From the NCBI RefSeq assembly GCF_000373645.1, contig NZ_KB892011.1, positions 1 through 64,000 on the forward strand: DNA of 64,000 nt, given 5' to 3'. Position numbers and translations under genes: made by a program. Origin of the DNA: Streptomyces sp. ATexAB-D23. Its GTDB lineage: Bacteria; Actinomycetota; Actinomycetes; Streptomycetales; Streptomycetaceae. Positions 32,961-42,435 of the stretch are shown here, piece after piece. Positions within the stretch are counted from its first letter, which is position 1, and every line of letters begins with the position of its first letter. Under the pieces are notes generated by a model, which saw nothing but the letters and a program-made list of their open reading frames with translations, searched no databases and was not told where the DNA came from.

Positions 32961-33734
32961 TCAGGTCCCGGTGTCCCGTTCGGAGACGGTGAACAGCGCG
33001 CCCTCGGGATCGCGGATCACGTACGCCGTTCCCGGGAGGCCCCCCGCGGGGGCCGCCTCGCCCCCGGCGGCCACCGCCGCGGCCGCCGTCGCGTGGCTGT
33101 CCTCCACGAAGAAGTCGATGATCCAGCGGGCCCGGACCCGTGGGTCGGGATCGTTCTCCACACCCCCGCCGCGCAGTGTCACCACGGTGTGCCCGCCGGC
33201 CCGGACGAGCACGCTCTCCTGCACGTAGTCGACCGTGCACCGGCTCTGCGGCTTGGCCCAGCCGAACACCTCGGCATAGAAGATGGCCGCCTCGAAGGCG
33301 TGGCGTGCCTGGAGGTCGACGCGTGCCGGTGCGCGCGGGCCGTCCGACCAGACGGGTGCGGGGCCCTCCCAGAATCCGAAGGCGGCCCCTTCGCGGTCGG
33401 CCGCGATCGCCGCCCGTCCCTCGCCCAGGGGAAGGGGCCCCACGGCCAGCGTGGCGCCGCGTTCCCTGATCCGGTCGGCCGTCTCGTCGGCAGCCGGTAC
33501 GGCGAAGTACGGAATCCACGCGGGTGAGGGGGCGGCCGGGCCGGGGCAGCCGATCCCGGCGACTCCCCTGCCGTGGGCGTGGGCGAGGACGAAATCGCTG
33601 CCGAGACTGCTTTCGTGGTACTCCCACCCCATGACCTGGGCGTAGAACGCCCGCGACGCGCGCAGATCGCGCGCCGTCAGACTCACCCAGCAGGGCGCAC
33701 CGGGCACTGGCGTCTTCCATTCGAGGCTGGGCAT
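32961..33734 (-). CDS. VOC-family protein, two-domain glyoxalase-like
   Basis: 257 residues comprising two vicinal-oxygen-chelate modules. Module 1: GAPCWVSLTARDLRASRAFY and AQVMGWEY; module 2: ARVDLQARHAFEAAIFYAEV and FGWAKPQ, ending GTAYVIRDPEGALFTVSERD. The Streptomyces relatives are annotated 'VOC family' or hydroxylase-like and have no known substrate. AAGGAG lies upstream of ATG 33734; the open frame beyond is not needed. Confidence 0.82.
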   Translation of the reverse strand: MPSLEWKTPVPGAPCWVSLTARDLRASRAFYAQVMGWEYHESSLGSDFVLAHAHGRGVAGIGCPGPAAPSPAWIPYFAVPAADETADRIRERGATLAVGPLPLGEGRAAIAADREGAAFGFWEGPAPVWSDGPRAPARVDLQARHAFEAAIFYAEVFGWAKPQSRCTVDYVQESVLVRAGGHTVVTLRGGGVENDPDPRVRARWIIDFFVEDSHATAAAAVAAGGEAAPAGGLPGTAYVIRDPEGALFTVSERDTGT

Positions 33735-33924
33735 ACGGCACTCCTTCGCCGGCGGGCGCTCCCAGAAGAACGATCCTCCCGCGGCCCGGGACGCGCACCC
33801 GGCCACTTCCCTGTCCGCGCCCGATTCCGCAGGGCGGCGTCCGTGGCCGGGAGACGCGGTGTTCTCGCCTTCCTCGCCCGACACGGAACCGGGGGAGTGC
33901 CCGGAGGGTGCTCAGGGGGAGGAG

Positions 33925-34395
33925 TCAGGCCTCCCGGCCCTGGTCCTCCTCGTCGTCCGTCGTACGGACGGCGGCCTCCTCGGCGGAGGCCGCACCACCG
34001 TCGATGCCCACGTCGTCGGCGTAGACGTCGGTGCGCCGTCCGGGCACGTCGTCCGCCGCGCTCAGCCGGCCGGAACGCGTGTCGCCGTCCTTCGGCTCCA
34101 CCGGTTCGCCCTCGCCCTCGGGCAGGTCACCGATGCCGTCGCCGTCCGGCGGCTCGACGTCCTCGACCTCCTGGGCCAGGCGCTGGTCGAGGGACTCGCC
34201 GCGGCGCTCCTCCTCGCCCGTCGTTCCGTACTTGTCGACGGCCAGCGGACGCTCGGGCGGGGAGTAGCCCTCTTCCATCTGGTCGTCCAGCCCTCGTTCG
34301 CCGAGGGTGTTCTCCATGTCGAGTTCGTCGTTCGGCGGGTCCTGGCCGTCGTCCTGCGGCTGGTAGACGTCGTCGCCACGTGCCTCGGTCGGCAT
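33925..34395 (-). CDS. DUF5709 domain-containing protein
   Basis: 156 residues, very acidic, no hydrophobic stretch. DUF5709 pattern: DDVYQPQDDGQDPPNDELDM, ENTLGERGLDDQMEEGYSPP, ERPLAVDKYGTTGEEERRGE, SLDQRLAQEVEDV, and later RAVRTTDDEEDQG-like acidic tail. Found widely in Streptomyces near stress genes; function unknown. GAAGGACGAATC precedes ATG 34395. Downstream on the same strand from the catalase gene, 190 bases away. Confidence 0.82.
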   Translation of the reverse strand: MPTEARGDDVYQPQDDGQDPPNDELDMENTLGERGLDDQMEEGYSPPERPLAVDKYGTTGEEERRGESLDQRLAQEVEDVEPPDGDGIGDLPEGEGEPVEPKDGDTRSGRLSAADDVPGRRTDVYADDVGIDGGAASAEEAAVRTTDDEEDQGREA

Positions 34396-34586
34396 GATTC
34401 GTCCTTCCGTCGGAGGCGTCATGGGTGCCTGGGGCGCCACCGGGTGGCATTCCGCCACCCGGCCGCTTTCCCTTCACGCCCTTGCGAGTGCCCTGCCGGG
34501 CACGGTGAAAACACCCTGTTTGTCACCCTAGGTGTGCGGCTGTTCCGCGTCCTCCCGGGCGGCCTCGTTCCGGGATCGGCGCATCC

Positions 34587-36866
34587 TCACAGGGCCGGCG
34601 GGAAGCGGTCCCACGCACGGTGACCCGCGAGAAGCGCGGCGACGCCGTCCAGCACGGTGGACGCGGCGCCGCCCGACACCACCCCGGCCGCGTCCGCGGC
34701 CAGGCCGGCCTTCTCCAGCACCGTCGCCCCGTCGCCCCAGGCGCCGACGGCCTTGCCGTGGCGGAACGCCTCGGTGACCAGGAGCAGGACGCGCGGGTCG
34801 ACGCCGGTACGCGCGGCCGCGGCGTCGTCGGTCTTGGCGTCGCGGGCCCCGTACGCGTCGGCGGCCGGAGCGGGGGACCCGGCCAGGAGGACCGCGTCGA
34901 ACTCGGTCGACCGGGCGGTGGTGAAGGTGCGCTGCACGGCGACCGGGCCGCCGCCGGCCGCCAGCTCGCCGCCCGTCGGCGCGATGACCAGCGGGACCAT
35001 CCCGGCGTCCAGGATGGCCCCGCGCGCCTCCCGCACGGCGTCCAGACCGGTCTTCCCGTCGGTGACGATGCCGATCACCCGGCCGTCGACCGGCCAGGTG
35101 CGGCCCAGCTGGGACAGCGCGGGGCTCGGCTCGACCGACGCCAGGGCCACCGTCGCCTCCGGTGCCTCCAGGCCCAGCCCCTGCGCGACCCGCGCACACA
35201 GTTCCGGGTCGATGTTGGCGAGCGACCTGAGCCCCCGCTCCTTGACCGCCGGCTCCCAGCACTTGCCGAGTTCGAAGGTGTACGCGGCGACGATGTGCTC
35301 GCGCTCCGTCGGCGTCATGCTCAGCCAGAACAGCCGGGCCTGGCTGAAGTGGTCGTCGAAGGAGGCCGCCGCGTCCCGTACCTTGCGGGCCGCCGGGACC
35401 TCGGCGGGCACCTCGATGTACGCGCCGGTGTCCGCGCCCGCGACGAACGGGCAGCCGCCGTCCAGCGAGTTCGGCCGGTACGGGGCGACACCCCGGTGCA
35501 CGGCCGTCTGGTGCATGCCGTCACGCAGCATGTCGTTGACCGGCGTGTGGGTCCGGTTGATCGGCAGCTGCGCGAAGTTGGGTCCGCCGAGCCGGGTGAT
35601 CTGCGTGTCGACGTACGAGAAGAGACGCCCCTGCATCAGCGGGTCGTTGCTGACGTCGATCCCCGGAACCAGATGGCCGACGTGGAAGGCGACCTGCTCG
35701 GTCTCGGCGAAGTAGTTCGACGGGTTCGCGTTCAGGGTCATCAGACCGATCGGGCGAACCGGCGCCAGCTCCTCCGGAACGATCTTCGTCGGGTCCAGCA
35801 GGTCGATCCCCTCGAACATCTCGTCCTCGGTGTCGGGGAACGTCTGCACACCCAGCTCCCACTGGGGGAAGGCGCCCGCCTCGATCGCGTCGGCCAGGTC
35901 ACGCCGGTGGAAGTCCGGGTCCATGCCCGCGGTGAGCTGCGCCTCCTCCCACACCAGCGAGTGCACACCCAGCTTCGGCTTCCAGTGGAACTTCACCAGC
36001 GTGGTCGCGCCCTCGGCGTTGACCAGCCGGAACGTGTGGATGCCGAAGCCCTCCATCATCCGGTACGAACGCGGGATGCCCCGGTCCGACATGTTCCACA
36101 GGGTGTGGTGGGTCGCCTCGGTGTGCAGGGTGACGAAGTCCCAGAACGTGTCGTGCGCGCTCTGCGCCTGCGGGATCTCACGGTCCGGGTGCGGCTTGCC
36201 GGCGTGGATGATGTCGGGGAACTTGATCGCGTCCTGGATGAAGAACACCGGCATGTTGTTGCCGACCAGGTCGAACACGCCCTCATCGGTGTAGAACTTC
36301 GTCGCGAACCCCCGGGTGTCGCGCACCGTGTCGGCGGAACCGCGCGAGCCGAGCACGGTGGAGAAGCGCACGAACACGGGCGTCTCGGCGCCCTCGGCGA
36401 GGAAGGCGGCCTTGGTGATGCCCGCCGCCGCGCCGTAGGCCCGGAACACCCCGTGCGCGGCGGCCCCACGGGCGTGTACCACCCGCTCCGGGATGCGCTC
36501 GTGGTCGAAGTGGGTGATCTTCTCCCGCAGGTGGTGGTCCTGGAGCAGCACCGGCCCCCGGGGACCGGCCTTCAGTGAGTGGTCGGTGTCGTACAGGCGC
36601 GCACCCTGCGCGGTGGTGAGGTACGCGCCGCCCTGGGCCACCCTGTCCTGCGGGGCGCCGGTCGGCTGCCCGGTGGGGCTGTACGTGTCGGGGCCGGTCT
36701 GGTCGTGCTTGGGCGGCAACGGCTCGCGCGCCTTCGTGGGCTCCTCGACCTGGGGGGCCTCGGGGCCGGGGGCGCCGGGCAGCTCGTTGCCGGGACTGAT
36801 GGCGTCCTGCACCTTGCCTGCGATCTTCTCCGCGGCGGCTGACACCGGATTCTTCTTCTCGCTCAC
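34587..36866 (-). CDS. katE: large-subunit catalase, HPII type
   Basis: 759 residues, the size of clade 2 catalases. Catalytic His in [15 protein letters not shown], Asn in [20 protein letters not shown], heme-contact [19 protein letters not shown], and the heme-ligand Tyr in [18 protein letters not shown]. The last 150 residues ([40 protein letters not shown]) are the flavodoxin/class I amidotransferase-like domain of HPII. It removes H2O2. The start is GTG 36866 with GGAAG upstream. Probably stress- or stationary-phase-induced; the promoter is not recognisable by eye. Confidence 0.95.
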   Translation of the reverse strand: MSEKKNPVSAAAEKIAGKVQDAISPGNELPGAPGPEAPQVEEPTKAREPLPPKHDQTGPDTYSPTGQPTGAPQDRVAQGGAYLTTAQGARLYDTDHSLKAGPRGPVLLQDHHLREKITHFDHERIPERVVHARGAAAHGVFRAYGAAAGITKAAFLAEGAETPVFVRFSTVLGSRGSADTVRDTRGFATKFYTDEGVFDLVGNNMPVFFIQDAIKFPDIIHAGKPHPDREIPQAQSAHDTFWDFVTLHTEATHHTLWNMSDRGIPRSYRMMEGFGIHTFRLVNAEGATTLVKFHWKPKLGVHSLVWEEAQLTAGMDPDFHRRDLADAIEAGAFPQWELGVQTFPDTEDEMFEGIDLLDPTKIVPEELAPVRPIGLMTLNANPSNYFAETEQVAFHVGHLVPGIDVSNDPLMQGRLFSYVDTQITRLGGPNFAQLPINRTHTPVNDMLRDGMHQTAVHRGVAPYRPNSLDGGCPFVAGADTGAYIEVPAEVPAARKVRDAAASFDDHFSQARLFWLSMTPTEREHIVAAYTFELGKCWEPAVKERGLRSLANIDPELCARVAQGLGLEAPEATVALASVEPSPALSQLGRTWPVDGRVIGIVTDGKTGLDAVREARGAILDAGMVPLVIAPTGGELAAGGGPVAVQRTFTTARSTEFDAVLLAGSPAPAADAYGARDAKTDDAAAARTGVDPRVLLLVTEAFRHGKAVGAWGDGATVLEKAGLAADAAGVVSGGAASTVLDGVAALLAGHRAWDRFPPAL

Positions 36867-37076
36867 TGACTTCCAATCTCGCGGGGGGAGGGGCAGTGCC
36901 GTGCGCGGAGAGGTCGGCACGCGCTCGGGGACGGCATCGCCTGACCACGCGTACCCCCCGGCCCTCGGCGGGACACATGGGTTGCGCCATCCGGCGTCTG
37001 CGCCCCGGCCGAGGGCGCGGTCCCGCTGGGCGGAGCCCCCAGTACGCTTGCGGCCACCGAACGACATGGGGGCACA

Positions 37077-37478
37077 GTGAGCGAGAGACCAGCGGACAGG
37101 GCGGCGGCGAACCCGACGGCCGGGCGGCCCTGGTGGGCGGCCAACGAACTCCTCGCGTTCCTCCTGGAACTGGTGGCCCTGGCCTGCCTCTTCCGGTGGG
37201 GGTACTCCCTCGCGGACAACCTGGCCGTCCGGCTCCTGCTCGGCTGCGCCGTTCTCGCGGCGGCCATCGTGCTCTGGGCGCTGTTCGCCGCACCGCGCGC
37301 CCGCTTCCGCCCGCCGCTCGCCGGAGTGCTGGCGGTCAAGGCACTGGTGCTCGGCGGGAGCGCCTTCGCGCTGTACGGGGTCGGGCACCCCACGGCCGCC
37401 GCGATCCTGGGCGTCGTCGTCGTGATCAACACCGCCCTGGCGGAGACCTTCCGGCGCAGGGTCGCTCCGGTCCCGTAG
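37077..37478 (+). CDS. YrdB/DUF2568 family membrane protein
   Basis: 133 residues with four hydrophobic segments: LLAFLLELVALACLFRWGYS, LLLGCAVLAAAIVLWALFAA, LAVKALVLGGSAFALYGVGH and AAAILGVVVVINTALAETF. The LLELVAL..GYS and W..FAAP patterns match DUF2568 (YrdB). Function unknown. GTG 37077 is divergent from katE across a 210-base gap. Confidence 0.8.
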   Translation: MSERPADRAAANPTAGRPWWAANELLAFLLELVALACLFRWGYSLADNLAVRLLLGCAVLAAAIVLWALFAAPRARFRPPLAGVLAVKALVLGGSAFALYGVGHPTAAAILGVVVVINTALAETFRRRVAPVP

Positions 37479-37622
37479 AGGCGCGGCCGGGCGACCGGCA
37501 CGGGGAGTCGGTAGCGTGGACATACCGACGAGACCGGACGCCCAGGGACCGAGTACCGGGGAAGCCACCGCCGTTACGCCCGGCCACGGCCCCTGACCGC
37601 CGCCCGGGAAGGGAAGCCGCTC

Positions 37623-38456
37623 ATGTGCAGATGGCTGGCCTACTCCGGCACGAGTGTCGTGCTCAGCGATCTCCTCTACAAACCCGAGCACTCGCTCATC
37701 GACCAGAGCCTGCGCTCACGCATGGGCGTGGAGACGACCAACGGGGACGGTTTCGGCGTCGGATGGTACGGGCCCGGCGGGGAGACACCCGCGATCATCC
37801 GCGACACCGGGCCCGCCTGGAACAACCGCAACCTGCGTGAACTCGCTTCCCACGTCAGCTCGCCGCTGTTCTTCGCGCACGTGCGGGCGTCCACGGGCAC
37901 GGCCGTCCAGCAGACGAACTGCCACCCCTTCCGGCACGGCCGGTGGCTGTGGATGCACAACGGGGAGATCGCCGACTTCCACCGCCTGCGCCGCGGCCTC
38001 GCCCTGGAGCTCGACCCGGCGCTGTTCTCCGCCCTGGAGGGGTCGACGGACTCCGAGGTGATGTTCTACCTGGCCCTGACGTTCGGGCTGGACCAGGACG
38101 TGCCGGGCGCGGTGGCGCGCATGGCCGGTTTCATCGAGCGTGTGGGGCACGACGAAGGGGTGGAGCACCCGCTGCAGATGACCGTGGCGGTGTCCGACGG
38201 CGTTCGGCTGTGGTCCTTTCGCTATTCGAGCCTCCATGAGTCGCGCTCGCTGTTTTACAGCAGCAAGGCGGAGACCGTACGCGCCCTCCACCCCGACCTG
38301 GACTTCCTGCGGGGCGTCTCCGACACCACCCGCCTGGTGGTGTCGGAGCCGCTCGGCGGCCTGCCCGGTGTGTGGAAGGAAGTGCCGGAGAGCAGCTACG
38401 GCGTCGTCCAGCCGGGTACGGACGAGTTCCTTCCCTTCGTGCCCGAACCCTTCTGA
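37623..38456 (+). CDS. class II glutamine amidotransferase
   Basis: 277 residues. Met-1 is removed to free catalytic Cys-2 (MCRWLAYSGT). The Ntn-hydrolase fold is seen in NGDGFGVGWYG, FFAHVRASTGTAVQQTNCHP, WMHNGEIADF and STDSEVMFYLALTF. Members resemble EgtC and YafJ. No ergothioneine genes are nearby, so a gamma-glutamyl hydrolase role is only possible. GGGAAG lies upstream of the ATG. The stop lies within a 19-bp tandem duplication shared with the convergent gene. Confidence 0.88.
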   Translation: MCRWLAYSGTSVVLSDLLYKPEHSLIDQSLRSRMGVETTNGDGFGVGWYGPGGETPAIIRDTGPAWNNRNLRELASHVSSPLFFAHVRASTGTAVQQTNCHPFRHGRWLWMHNGEIADFHRLRRGLALELDPALFSALEGSTDSEVMFYLALTFGLDQDVPGAVARMAGFIERVGHDEGVEHPLQMTVAVSDGVRLWSFRYSSLHESRSLFYSSKAETVRALHPDLDFLRGVSDTTRLVVSEPLGGLPGVWKEVPESSYGVVQPGTDEFLPFVPEPF

Positions 38457-38485
38457 GAACGCCTCACCCTTCTGAGAACGCCTCA
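38448..38485. repeat. 19-bp perfect tandem duplication across convergent stop codons
   Basis: CCCTTCTGAGAACGCCTCA occurs twice in a row (38448-38466 and 38467-38485). The first copy contains the TGA of the amidotransferase gene; the second contains the stop (TCA, read in reverse) of the DJ-1/PfpI gene. A recent slippage event is likely. Confidence 0.93.
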
Positions 38486-39046
38486 AGGGTGCCCGGCGAG
38501 CGCGGCGTCGATCTCCTTGAGGAACGGGTCCAGGTCGCCCGGGTCGCGCGAGGTGATGAGCCTCCAGCCTCCCGAGTCGTCCGTGACAACGGGCTCGTCC
38601 ACCCAGTCGCCGCCCGCGTTGCGCACATCGGTCTGCAACGAGGCGTACGAGGTGAGCCGCTTGCCCGGGACGCTGCCGGTCTCCACCAGCATCCAGGGGC
38701 CGTGGCAGATGGCCGCGACGGGGCGGCCGGAGGCGGTGAAGGACCGCACGATGTCGCACGCCGTGCGCTGAAGCCGCAGCGTGTCGGCGTTCAGCGTGCC
38801 GCCCGGCACCAGCAGCAGGTCGTACCCGGCCGGATCGACGTCGTCGAGCGTGAGATCGGGCCGTACGGTCCTGCCGGGGTCCTTGTCGCCGACGAGGGTC
38901 TCGATGTCGTCCTTCTTCAACGCGGCGACATCGACCTGGGCACCCCGTCCCCGCAGGTGGTCGACCGGGACGACGAGTTCGTCCTGCTCCACGCCGTAGT
39001 TGGTGACGATGGCCAGTACCCTGCGCTTGCTGTCGCTGCCGCTCAT
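38483..39046 (-). CDS. DJ-1/PfpI family protein
   Basis: 187 residues. RRVLAIVTNYGVEQDELVVP starts the fold, GYDLLLVPGGTLNADTLRLQ leads to the nucleophile elbow VAAICHGPWMLVETG (Cys in AICHG), and TSYASLQTDVRNAGGDWVDE closes it. Relatives are protein or metabolite deglycases, chaperones or proteases. GGACGAACGCAC precedes ATG 39046. It lies in a stress-gene run with katE, so an oxidative-damage role is plausible. Confidence 0.88.
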   Translation of the reverse strand: MSGSDSKRRVLAIVTNYGVEQDELVVPVDHLRGRGAQVDVAALKKDDIETLVGDKDPGRTVRPDLTLDDVDPAGYDLLLVPGGTLNADTLRLQRTACDIVRSFTASGRPVAAICHGPWMLVETGSVPGKRLTSYASLQTDVRNAGGDWVDEPVVTDDSGGWRLITSRDPGDLDPFLKEIDAALAGHP

Positions 39047-39267
39047 GTGCGTTCGTCCTTCCGTCGTGCGGGGAACACGCCCGGTGACCTTGCTCCCGGG
39101 CGCAGCCTCTGGGTTCCCCCCACGGCGGTGCTCATCCCTACGGACCGCCCCCCTCCGGCAGCCTCCTGCGGTGCGGAGGCCCCCGCAACCGCACACACGC
39201 CGCCCGGCCCCCGCTGTAGCGGCATCCGCGGCGGGCGCTCATGGTGGGAGAGAGGGCGGGCGGCTCT

Positions 39268-39341
39268 CCGGCCGGTTGGGGCGCCGGGCCGCGGGTACTC
39301 GGAGCCGGCCGGTTGACGCGCCGGGCCGCGGGTACCCGGAG
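39268..39341. repeat. 37-bp imperfect tandem repeat, two copies
   Basis: Copy 1 (39268-39304) and copy 2 (39305-39341) differ at three positions: GG versus AC near base 12 and T versus C near base 33. Both begin CCGGCCGGTTG and end CGGAG. The array lies in the roughly 350-base gap between the divergent DJ-1 and diiron-protein genes, about 50 bases before the latter's start. I see no gene in the rest of that gap. Confidence 0.85.
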
Positions 39342-39394
39342 GCGGTCGGCGGACCAGGCCGTTCAGCGCGAGCAGGCGTTCGAGGAGTGACACC

Positions 39395-40411
39395 ATGGCA
39401 GGTCAGACGGGCGGACCGGCGCTTCCACGGGCCCGCGGCGACCTTTCGGCGGCGGTCATCGCCCGTCTGCGGGGGAGCGGCGCACTGCCGGACCCCGCCC
39501 TCGCGGACGCGGCCGAGCCCTACGGGGACGATCTGCAACTCGCCCTGTACATCTGCTACGAACTGCACTACCGGGGCTTCGCGGAGGTCGACCCCGACCA
39601 CGAGTGGGACCCGGACCTGCTCACCGTCAGGGCCGCGCTGGAACGCCGCTTCGAGTCGGCCCTGCGCGCGGACACCCCGCCGGGCACCGGTCTGACCGAC
39701 GCCCTGGACGCCCTGCTCGTCGAACCCGCCGAAGGCACGGGGGTGTCCCACTTCCTCCAGGAGCACAGCACACGCGAGCGCTTGCGGGCGTACGCCGTGC
39801 AGCGCTCCCTCTACCACCTGAAGGAGGCCGACCCGCACGCCTGGGTGCTGCCCCGCCTCAGCGGGCGCGCCAAGGCGGGCATGGCCGCCATCGAGTACGA
39901 CGAGTTCGGCGCCGGCCGCGCCGAACGGGTCCACGCCCAGCTGTTCGCCGACCTCATGGCGGACCTGGGCCTGGAGACGGCGTACGGCCACTACCTCGAC
40001 CGGGGCCACGCGGAAATGCTGGCCCTGGTGAACCTGATGTCCCTCTTCGGCCTGCACCGCAGGCTGCGTGGCGCGCTGGTCGGCCACTTCGCCGCTGTGG
40101 AGATCACCTCGTCCCCCGCGTCACGCCGCCTCGCCCTCGCGATGAAACGGGCAGACGCCGGGCCCGCCGCCGAGCACTTCTACACCGAACACGTCGAGGC
40201 CGACGCGGTCCACGAACAGGTCGTCCGTCACGACGTCGTACGCGGTCTGCTGGACGACGAACCCGCCCTGGAGGCGGACGTCGTCTTCGGTATCGACACC
40301 ACCGCCCTCCTGGAGAACCGCCTTGCCGACCGCCTCCTGACCGACTGGCGCGCCCCGGCCCGGGGTCTGTCCGGCGGATCTTCGCGGGCCCACGAGAATC
40401 CGCGGGACTGA
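39395..40411 (+). CDS. iron-containing redox enzyme (heme-oxygenase-like diiron protein)
   Basis: 338 residues. The all-helical heme-oxygenase-like fold is suggested by LQLALYICYELHYRGFAEVD, GTGVSHFLQEHSTRERLRAY, SLYHLKEADPHAWVLPRLSG, AIEYDEFGAGRAERVHAQLF, ALVNLMSLFGLHRRLRGALV and AEHFYTEHVEADAVHEQVVR. Conserved E..H, D/E..H pairs in these helices fit a diiron site as in the HDO family, whose known members do C-H, C-C and N-oxygenation chemistry. Substrate unknown. In other genomes this family often neighbours a CDGSH iron-sulfur protein; none is visible next to it here. Confidence 0.8.
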   Translation: MAGQTGGPALPRARGDLSAAVIARLRGSGALPDPALADAAEPYGDDLQLALYICYELHYRGFAEVDPDHEWDPDLLTVRAALERRFESALRADTPPGTGLTDALDALLVEPAEGTGVSHFLQEHSTRERLRAYAVQRSLYHLKEADPHAWVLPRLSGRAKAGMAAIEYDEFGAGRAERVHAQLFADLMADLGLETAYGHYLDRGHAEMLALVNLMSLFGLHRRLRGALVGHFAAVEITSSPASRRLALAMKRADAGPAAEHFYTEHVEADAVHEQVVRHDVVRGLLDDEPALEADVVFGIDTTALLENRLADRLLTDWRAPARGLSGGSSRAHENPRD

Positions 40412-40491
40412 GCCGTGGTGCGGCGGCAGGTGCGGCCCCGGCCCTTGGTGACCTGGGCGCGGGACCGGATGTGCGGGAGCGGTCGCCCCTC

Positions 40492-41970
40492 TCAGGAGCC
40501 GTCGTTCGCGCAGACCCGCACGGTGCGCAGCTCCGGGTCCGCCGGATCGGGCAGGTTCATGCCCGCTTCGAGGCCGCTCAGGAGGTAGCGCAGCACGGGT
40601 TCGGTCAGCCGCTCCCCGGGCAGCACGACCGGGATGCCCGGCGGATAGGGAGTGATCATCTCCGCGGCGATCCGTCCCGCCGCATGCTCCACCGGGACGT
40701 CCTCGGTGGCGGTGAAGTAGGCGTCGCGCGGCAGCCGCGCCTGCTCCATCCGCAGCTCGGACGGGGCGGGGACCGCCACCTCGGGCCCCCGGGGCAGAGA
40801 GTGTGCCCGGCGGGCCAGATCGCGCAGCGCCGTCGTGAGGCGTTTCACCGTCTCCGCGTCGTCGGCATGCGTGAGCTGGGTGCTGATGCGGCGATGGTCC
40901 ATCAGGTGCGCATCGATGTGGTGGTGCTCGCGCAGCCAGTCCGCCGCGGCGTAGCCGCTGACACCGAGTTCCCGGATGTCGATGACGACCGGCAGCGGGT
41001 CGAACTCGCAGCCCGCCCCGGGGCCGCAGAAATCCTCGCGGCCGTTGACGTGCATGCCGTCGAGGGCCTCGACCTCCTCCCGCACCGAGGCGGCGAGCGC
41101 GAGCGCGTGCGACATCATTGTGTGGCCCCGCAGCGCCATCTGACGCCGCCAGCCGTCCATGCCTGCGTACAGCAGCACGGAAGGGCTGGTCGTGCCCAGA
41201 AGGTCCGCCCGGGACGCCAGCGTGCCGTGATCGATCAGATCGCCCCGCAGGTGGAACACGGAACCCTGCTCAAGGCCGCTGCCCATCTTGTGGATGCTGG
41301 TGACGCAGACATCCGCTCCGGCGTCCATCGCCCACGTCGGCAGATCCTGATGGAAGGGCAGATGCGCGCCCCAGGCCTCGTCGACGACGAGCGGACGGGA
41401 CCGGCGGTGACACACTTCGGCGATGGCCCGCAGATCCGCCGCCACCCCGTACGGCGTGGGGCTGGTCACCAGTGCGCCCTTCGCGTCCGGGTGCGCATCG
41501 AATGCCCGTTCGTAGGCGTCCGGGGACGGCGGGTGTGCGAGATGCCGTTCGGTGTCCCACCGCGGTTCGATCCACACCGGCTGGATGCCGGAGAGAATCA
41601 GTCCGGAGATCACAGCCTTGTGCGCGTCCCGCCCCACGAGCAGCTTCTCGCCGTGGGCGGCGACGCTCAGCATCGCCGCCTTGACCGACAGGGAGCTGCC
41701 GCACGTCGAGAAGAACGCGTGCTCCGCGTGCACGGCGTCGGCCATCAGGGCCTCCGCGCGCCGGAGCACCCCCGACCTCGTCCGCCGGTCGTCGAGCCCC
41801 CCACTGGCCAGGACGTCCCCCAGGAAGACGGCGTCGCCGAGCACGGCCCTGACCTCCGGAGCCGCGCCGCGGGCCTGCTTGTGTCCCGGCGGAGTGAACG
41901 CCAGTTCGTCCTGCTCACGGTAGGCGGCCAGCGCGTCGAGAACGGGTGCTTCTTCGTGGTTCTTCGGCAT
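40492..41970 (-). CDS. Orn/Lys/Arg decarboxylase family, PLP-dependent
   Basis: 492 residues, fold type I. Substrate/PLP signatures: DELAFTPPGHKQARG, DVLASGGLDD, AEHAFFSTCGSSLSVKAAML, PLVVDEAWGAHLPFHQDL and TSIHKMGSGLEQGSVF, in which Lys of SIHK carries PLP. The C-terminal small domain has AAEMITPYPPGIPVVLPGE, typical of short actinobacterial members. It removes CO2 from a basic amino acid to make a polyamine; which one is unclear. ATG 41970 (GGAAGGCGG upstream) is preferred over GTG 42006. Confidence 0.88.
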   Translation of the reverse strand: MPKNHEEAPVLDALAAYREQDELAFTPPGHKQARGAAPEVRAVLGDAVFLGDVLASGGLDDRRTRSGVLRRAEALMADAVHAEHAFFSTCGSSLSVKAAMLSVAAHGEKLLVGRDAHKAVISGLILSGIQPVWIEPRWDTERHLAHPPSPDAYERAFDAHPDAKGALVTSPTPYGVAADLRAIAEVCHRRSRPLVVDEAWGAHLPFHQDLPTWAMDAGADVCVTSIHKMGSGLEQGSVFHLRGDLIDHGTLASRADLLGTTSPSVLLYAGMDGWRRQMALRGHTMMSHALALAASVREEVEALDGMHVNGREDFCGPGAGCEFDPLPVVIDIRELGVSGYAAADWLREHHHIDAHLMDHRRISTQLTHADDAETVKRLTTALRDLARRAHSLPRGPEVAVPAPSELRMEQARLPRDAYFTATEDVPVEHAAGRIAAEMITPYPPGIPVVLPGERLTEPVLRYLLSGLEAGMNLPDPADPELRTVRVCANDGS

Positions 41971-42006
41971 GTCGTCCGCCTTCCCATGGTCGTCCCCGCC
42001 GATCAC

Positions 42007-42435
42007 GCGCCACGCGGAGCTACGGAAGCGGGGTGCCGCCTGTCGCGTTCACGAATTCCCCGGTGATGAAACTCGCGTTCGCCCCCGGTTCACGACGGCT
42101 TTGCGGTCCTTCAGCAGGCGGTGGCCCGGTAGGAGTCCTCGCTGTGGTCGGGCGGCGGGTCCATGGGCCCGGTCCGGTGCCCCGCCCTGTCGATCCTGGG
42201 CGCACCGGGCACGGTTCGCGACTCGGAATCCGCACCCGTACCGCCCCGGACATGGGGGAGGGGCCGGGGGTTTTCGTACCCTCTGGGCCGGGAACGGGCC
42301 CAAGGGGGCGGAATCACGCATTCTGGTTGAAGTCGCACTCTCTGGGGATCCGGCGCAGGGAGCCTTGGAGGGGGCGCGCCCCCGCAGGACGACCGAACGG
42401 GCGGCGCGGCCGTCACCGGACAGCGAGGAGATGAC
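42007..42435. other. gap of about 430 bases with an SDR relic
   Basis: Apart from the 3' relic of a short-chain dehydrogenase at 42020-42085 (- strand) I see no gene. The stretch 42240-42430 is the upstream region of the zinc dehydrogenase; its ribosome site GAGGAG stands just before ATG 42436. No convincing promoter or palindrome was found by eye. Confidence 0.55.
42020..42085 (-). pseudogene. SDR C-terminal remnant
   Basis: Twenty-one codons ending at a stop read GANASFITGEFVNATGGTPLP. This is the standard C-terminus of 3-oxoacyl-ACP-reductase-like short-chain dehydrogenases (ASFITGxxxxxxGG). Upstream in the same frame the family sequence is lost, so only the tail remains. Confidence 0.65.

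Noticed and set aside
37623..38456. egtC of ergothioneine synthesis
   Set aside because: The class II amidotransferase fold fits, but egtA, egtB, egtD and egtE are absent nearby, so only the general family name is given.
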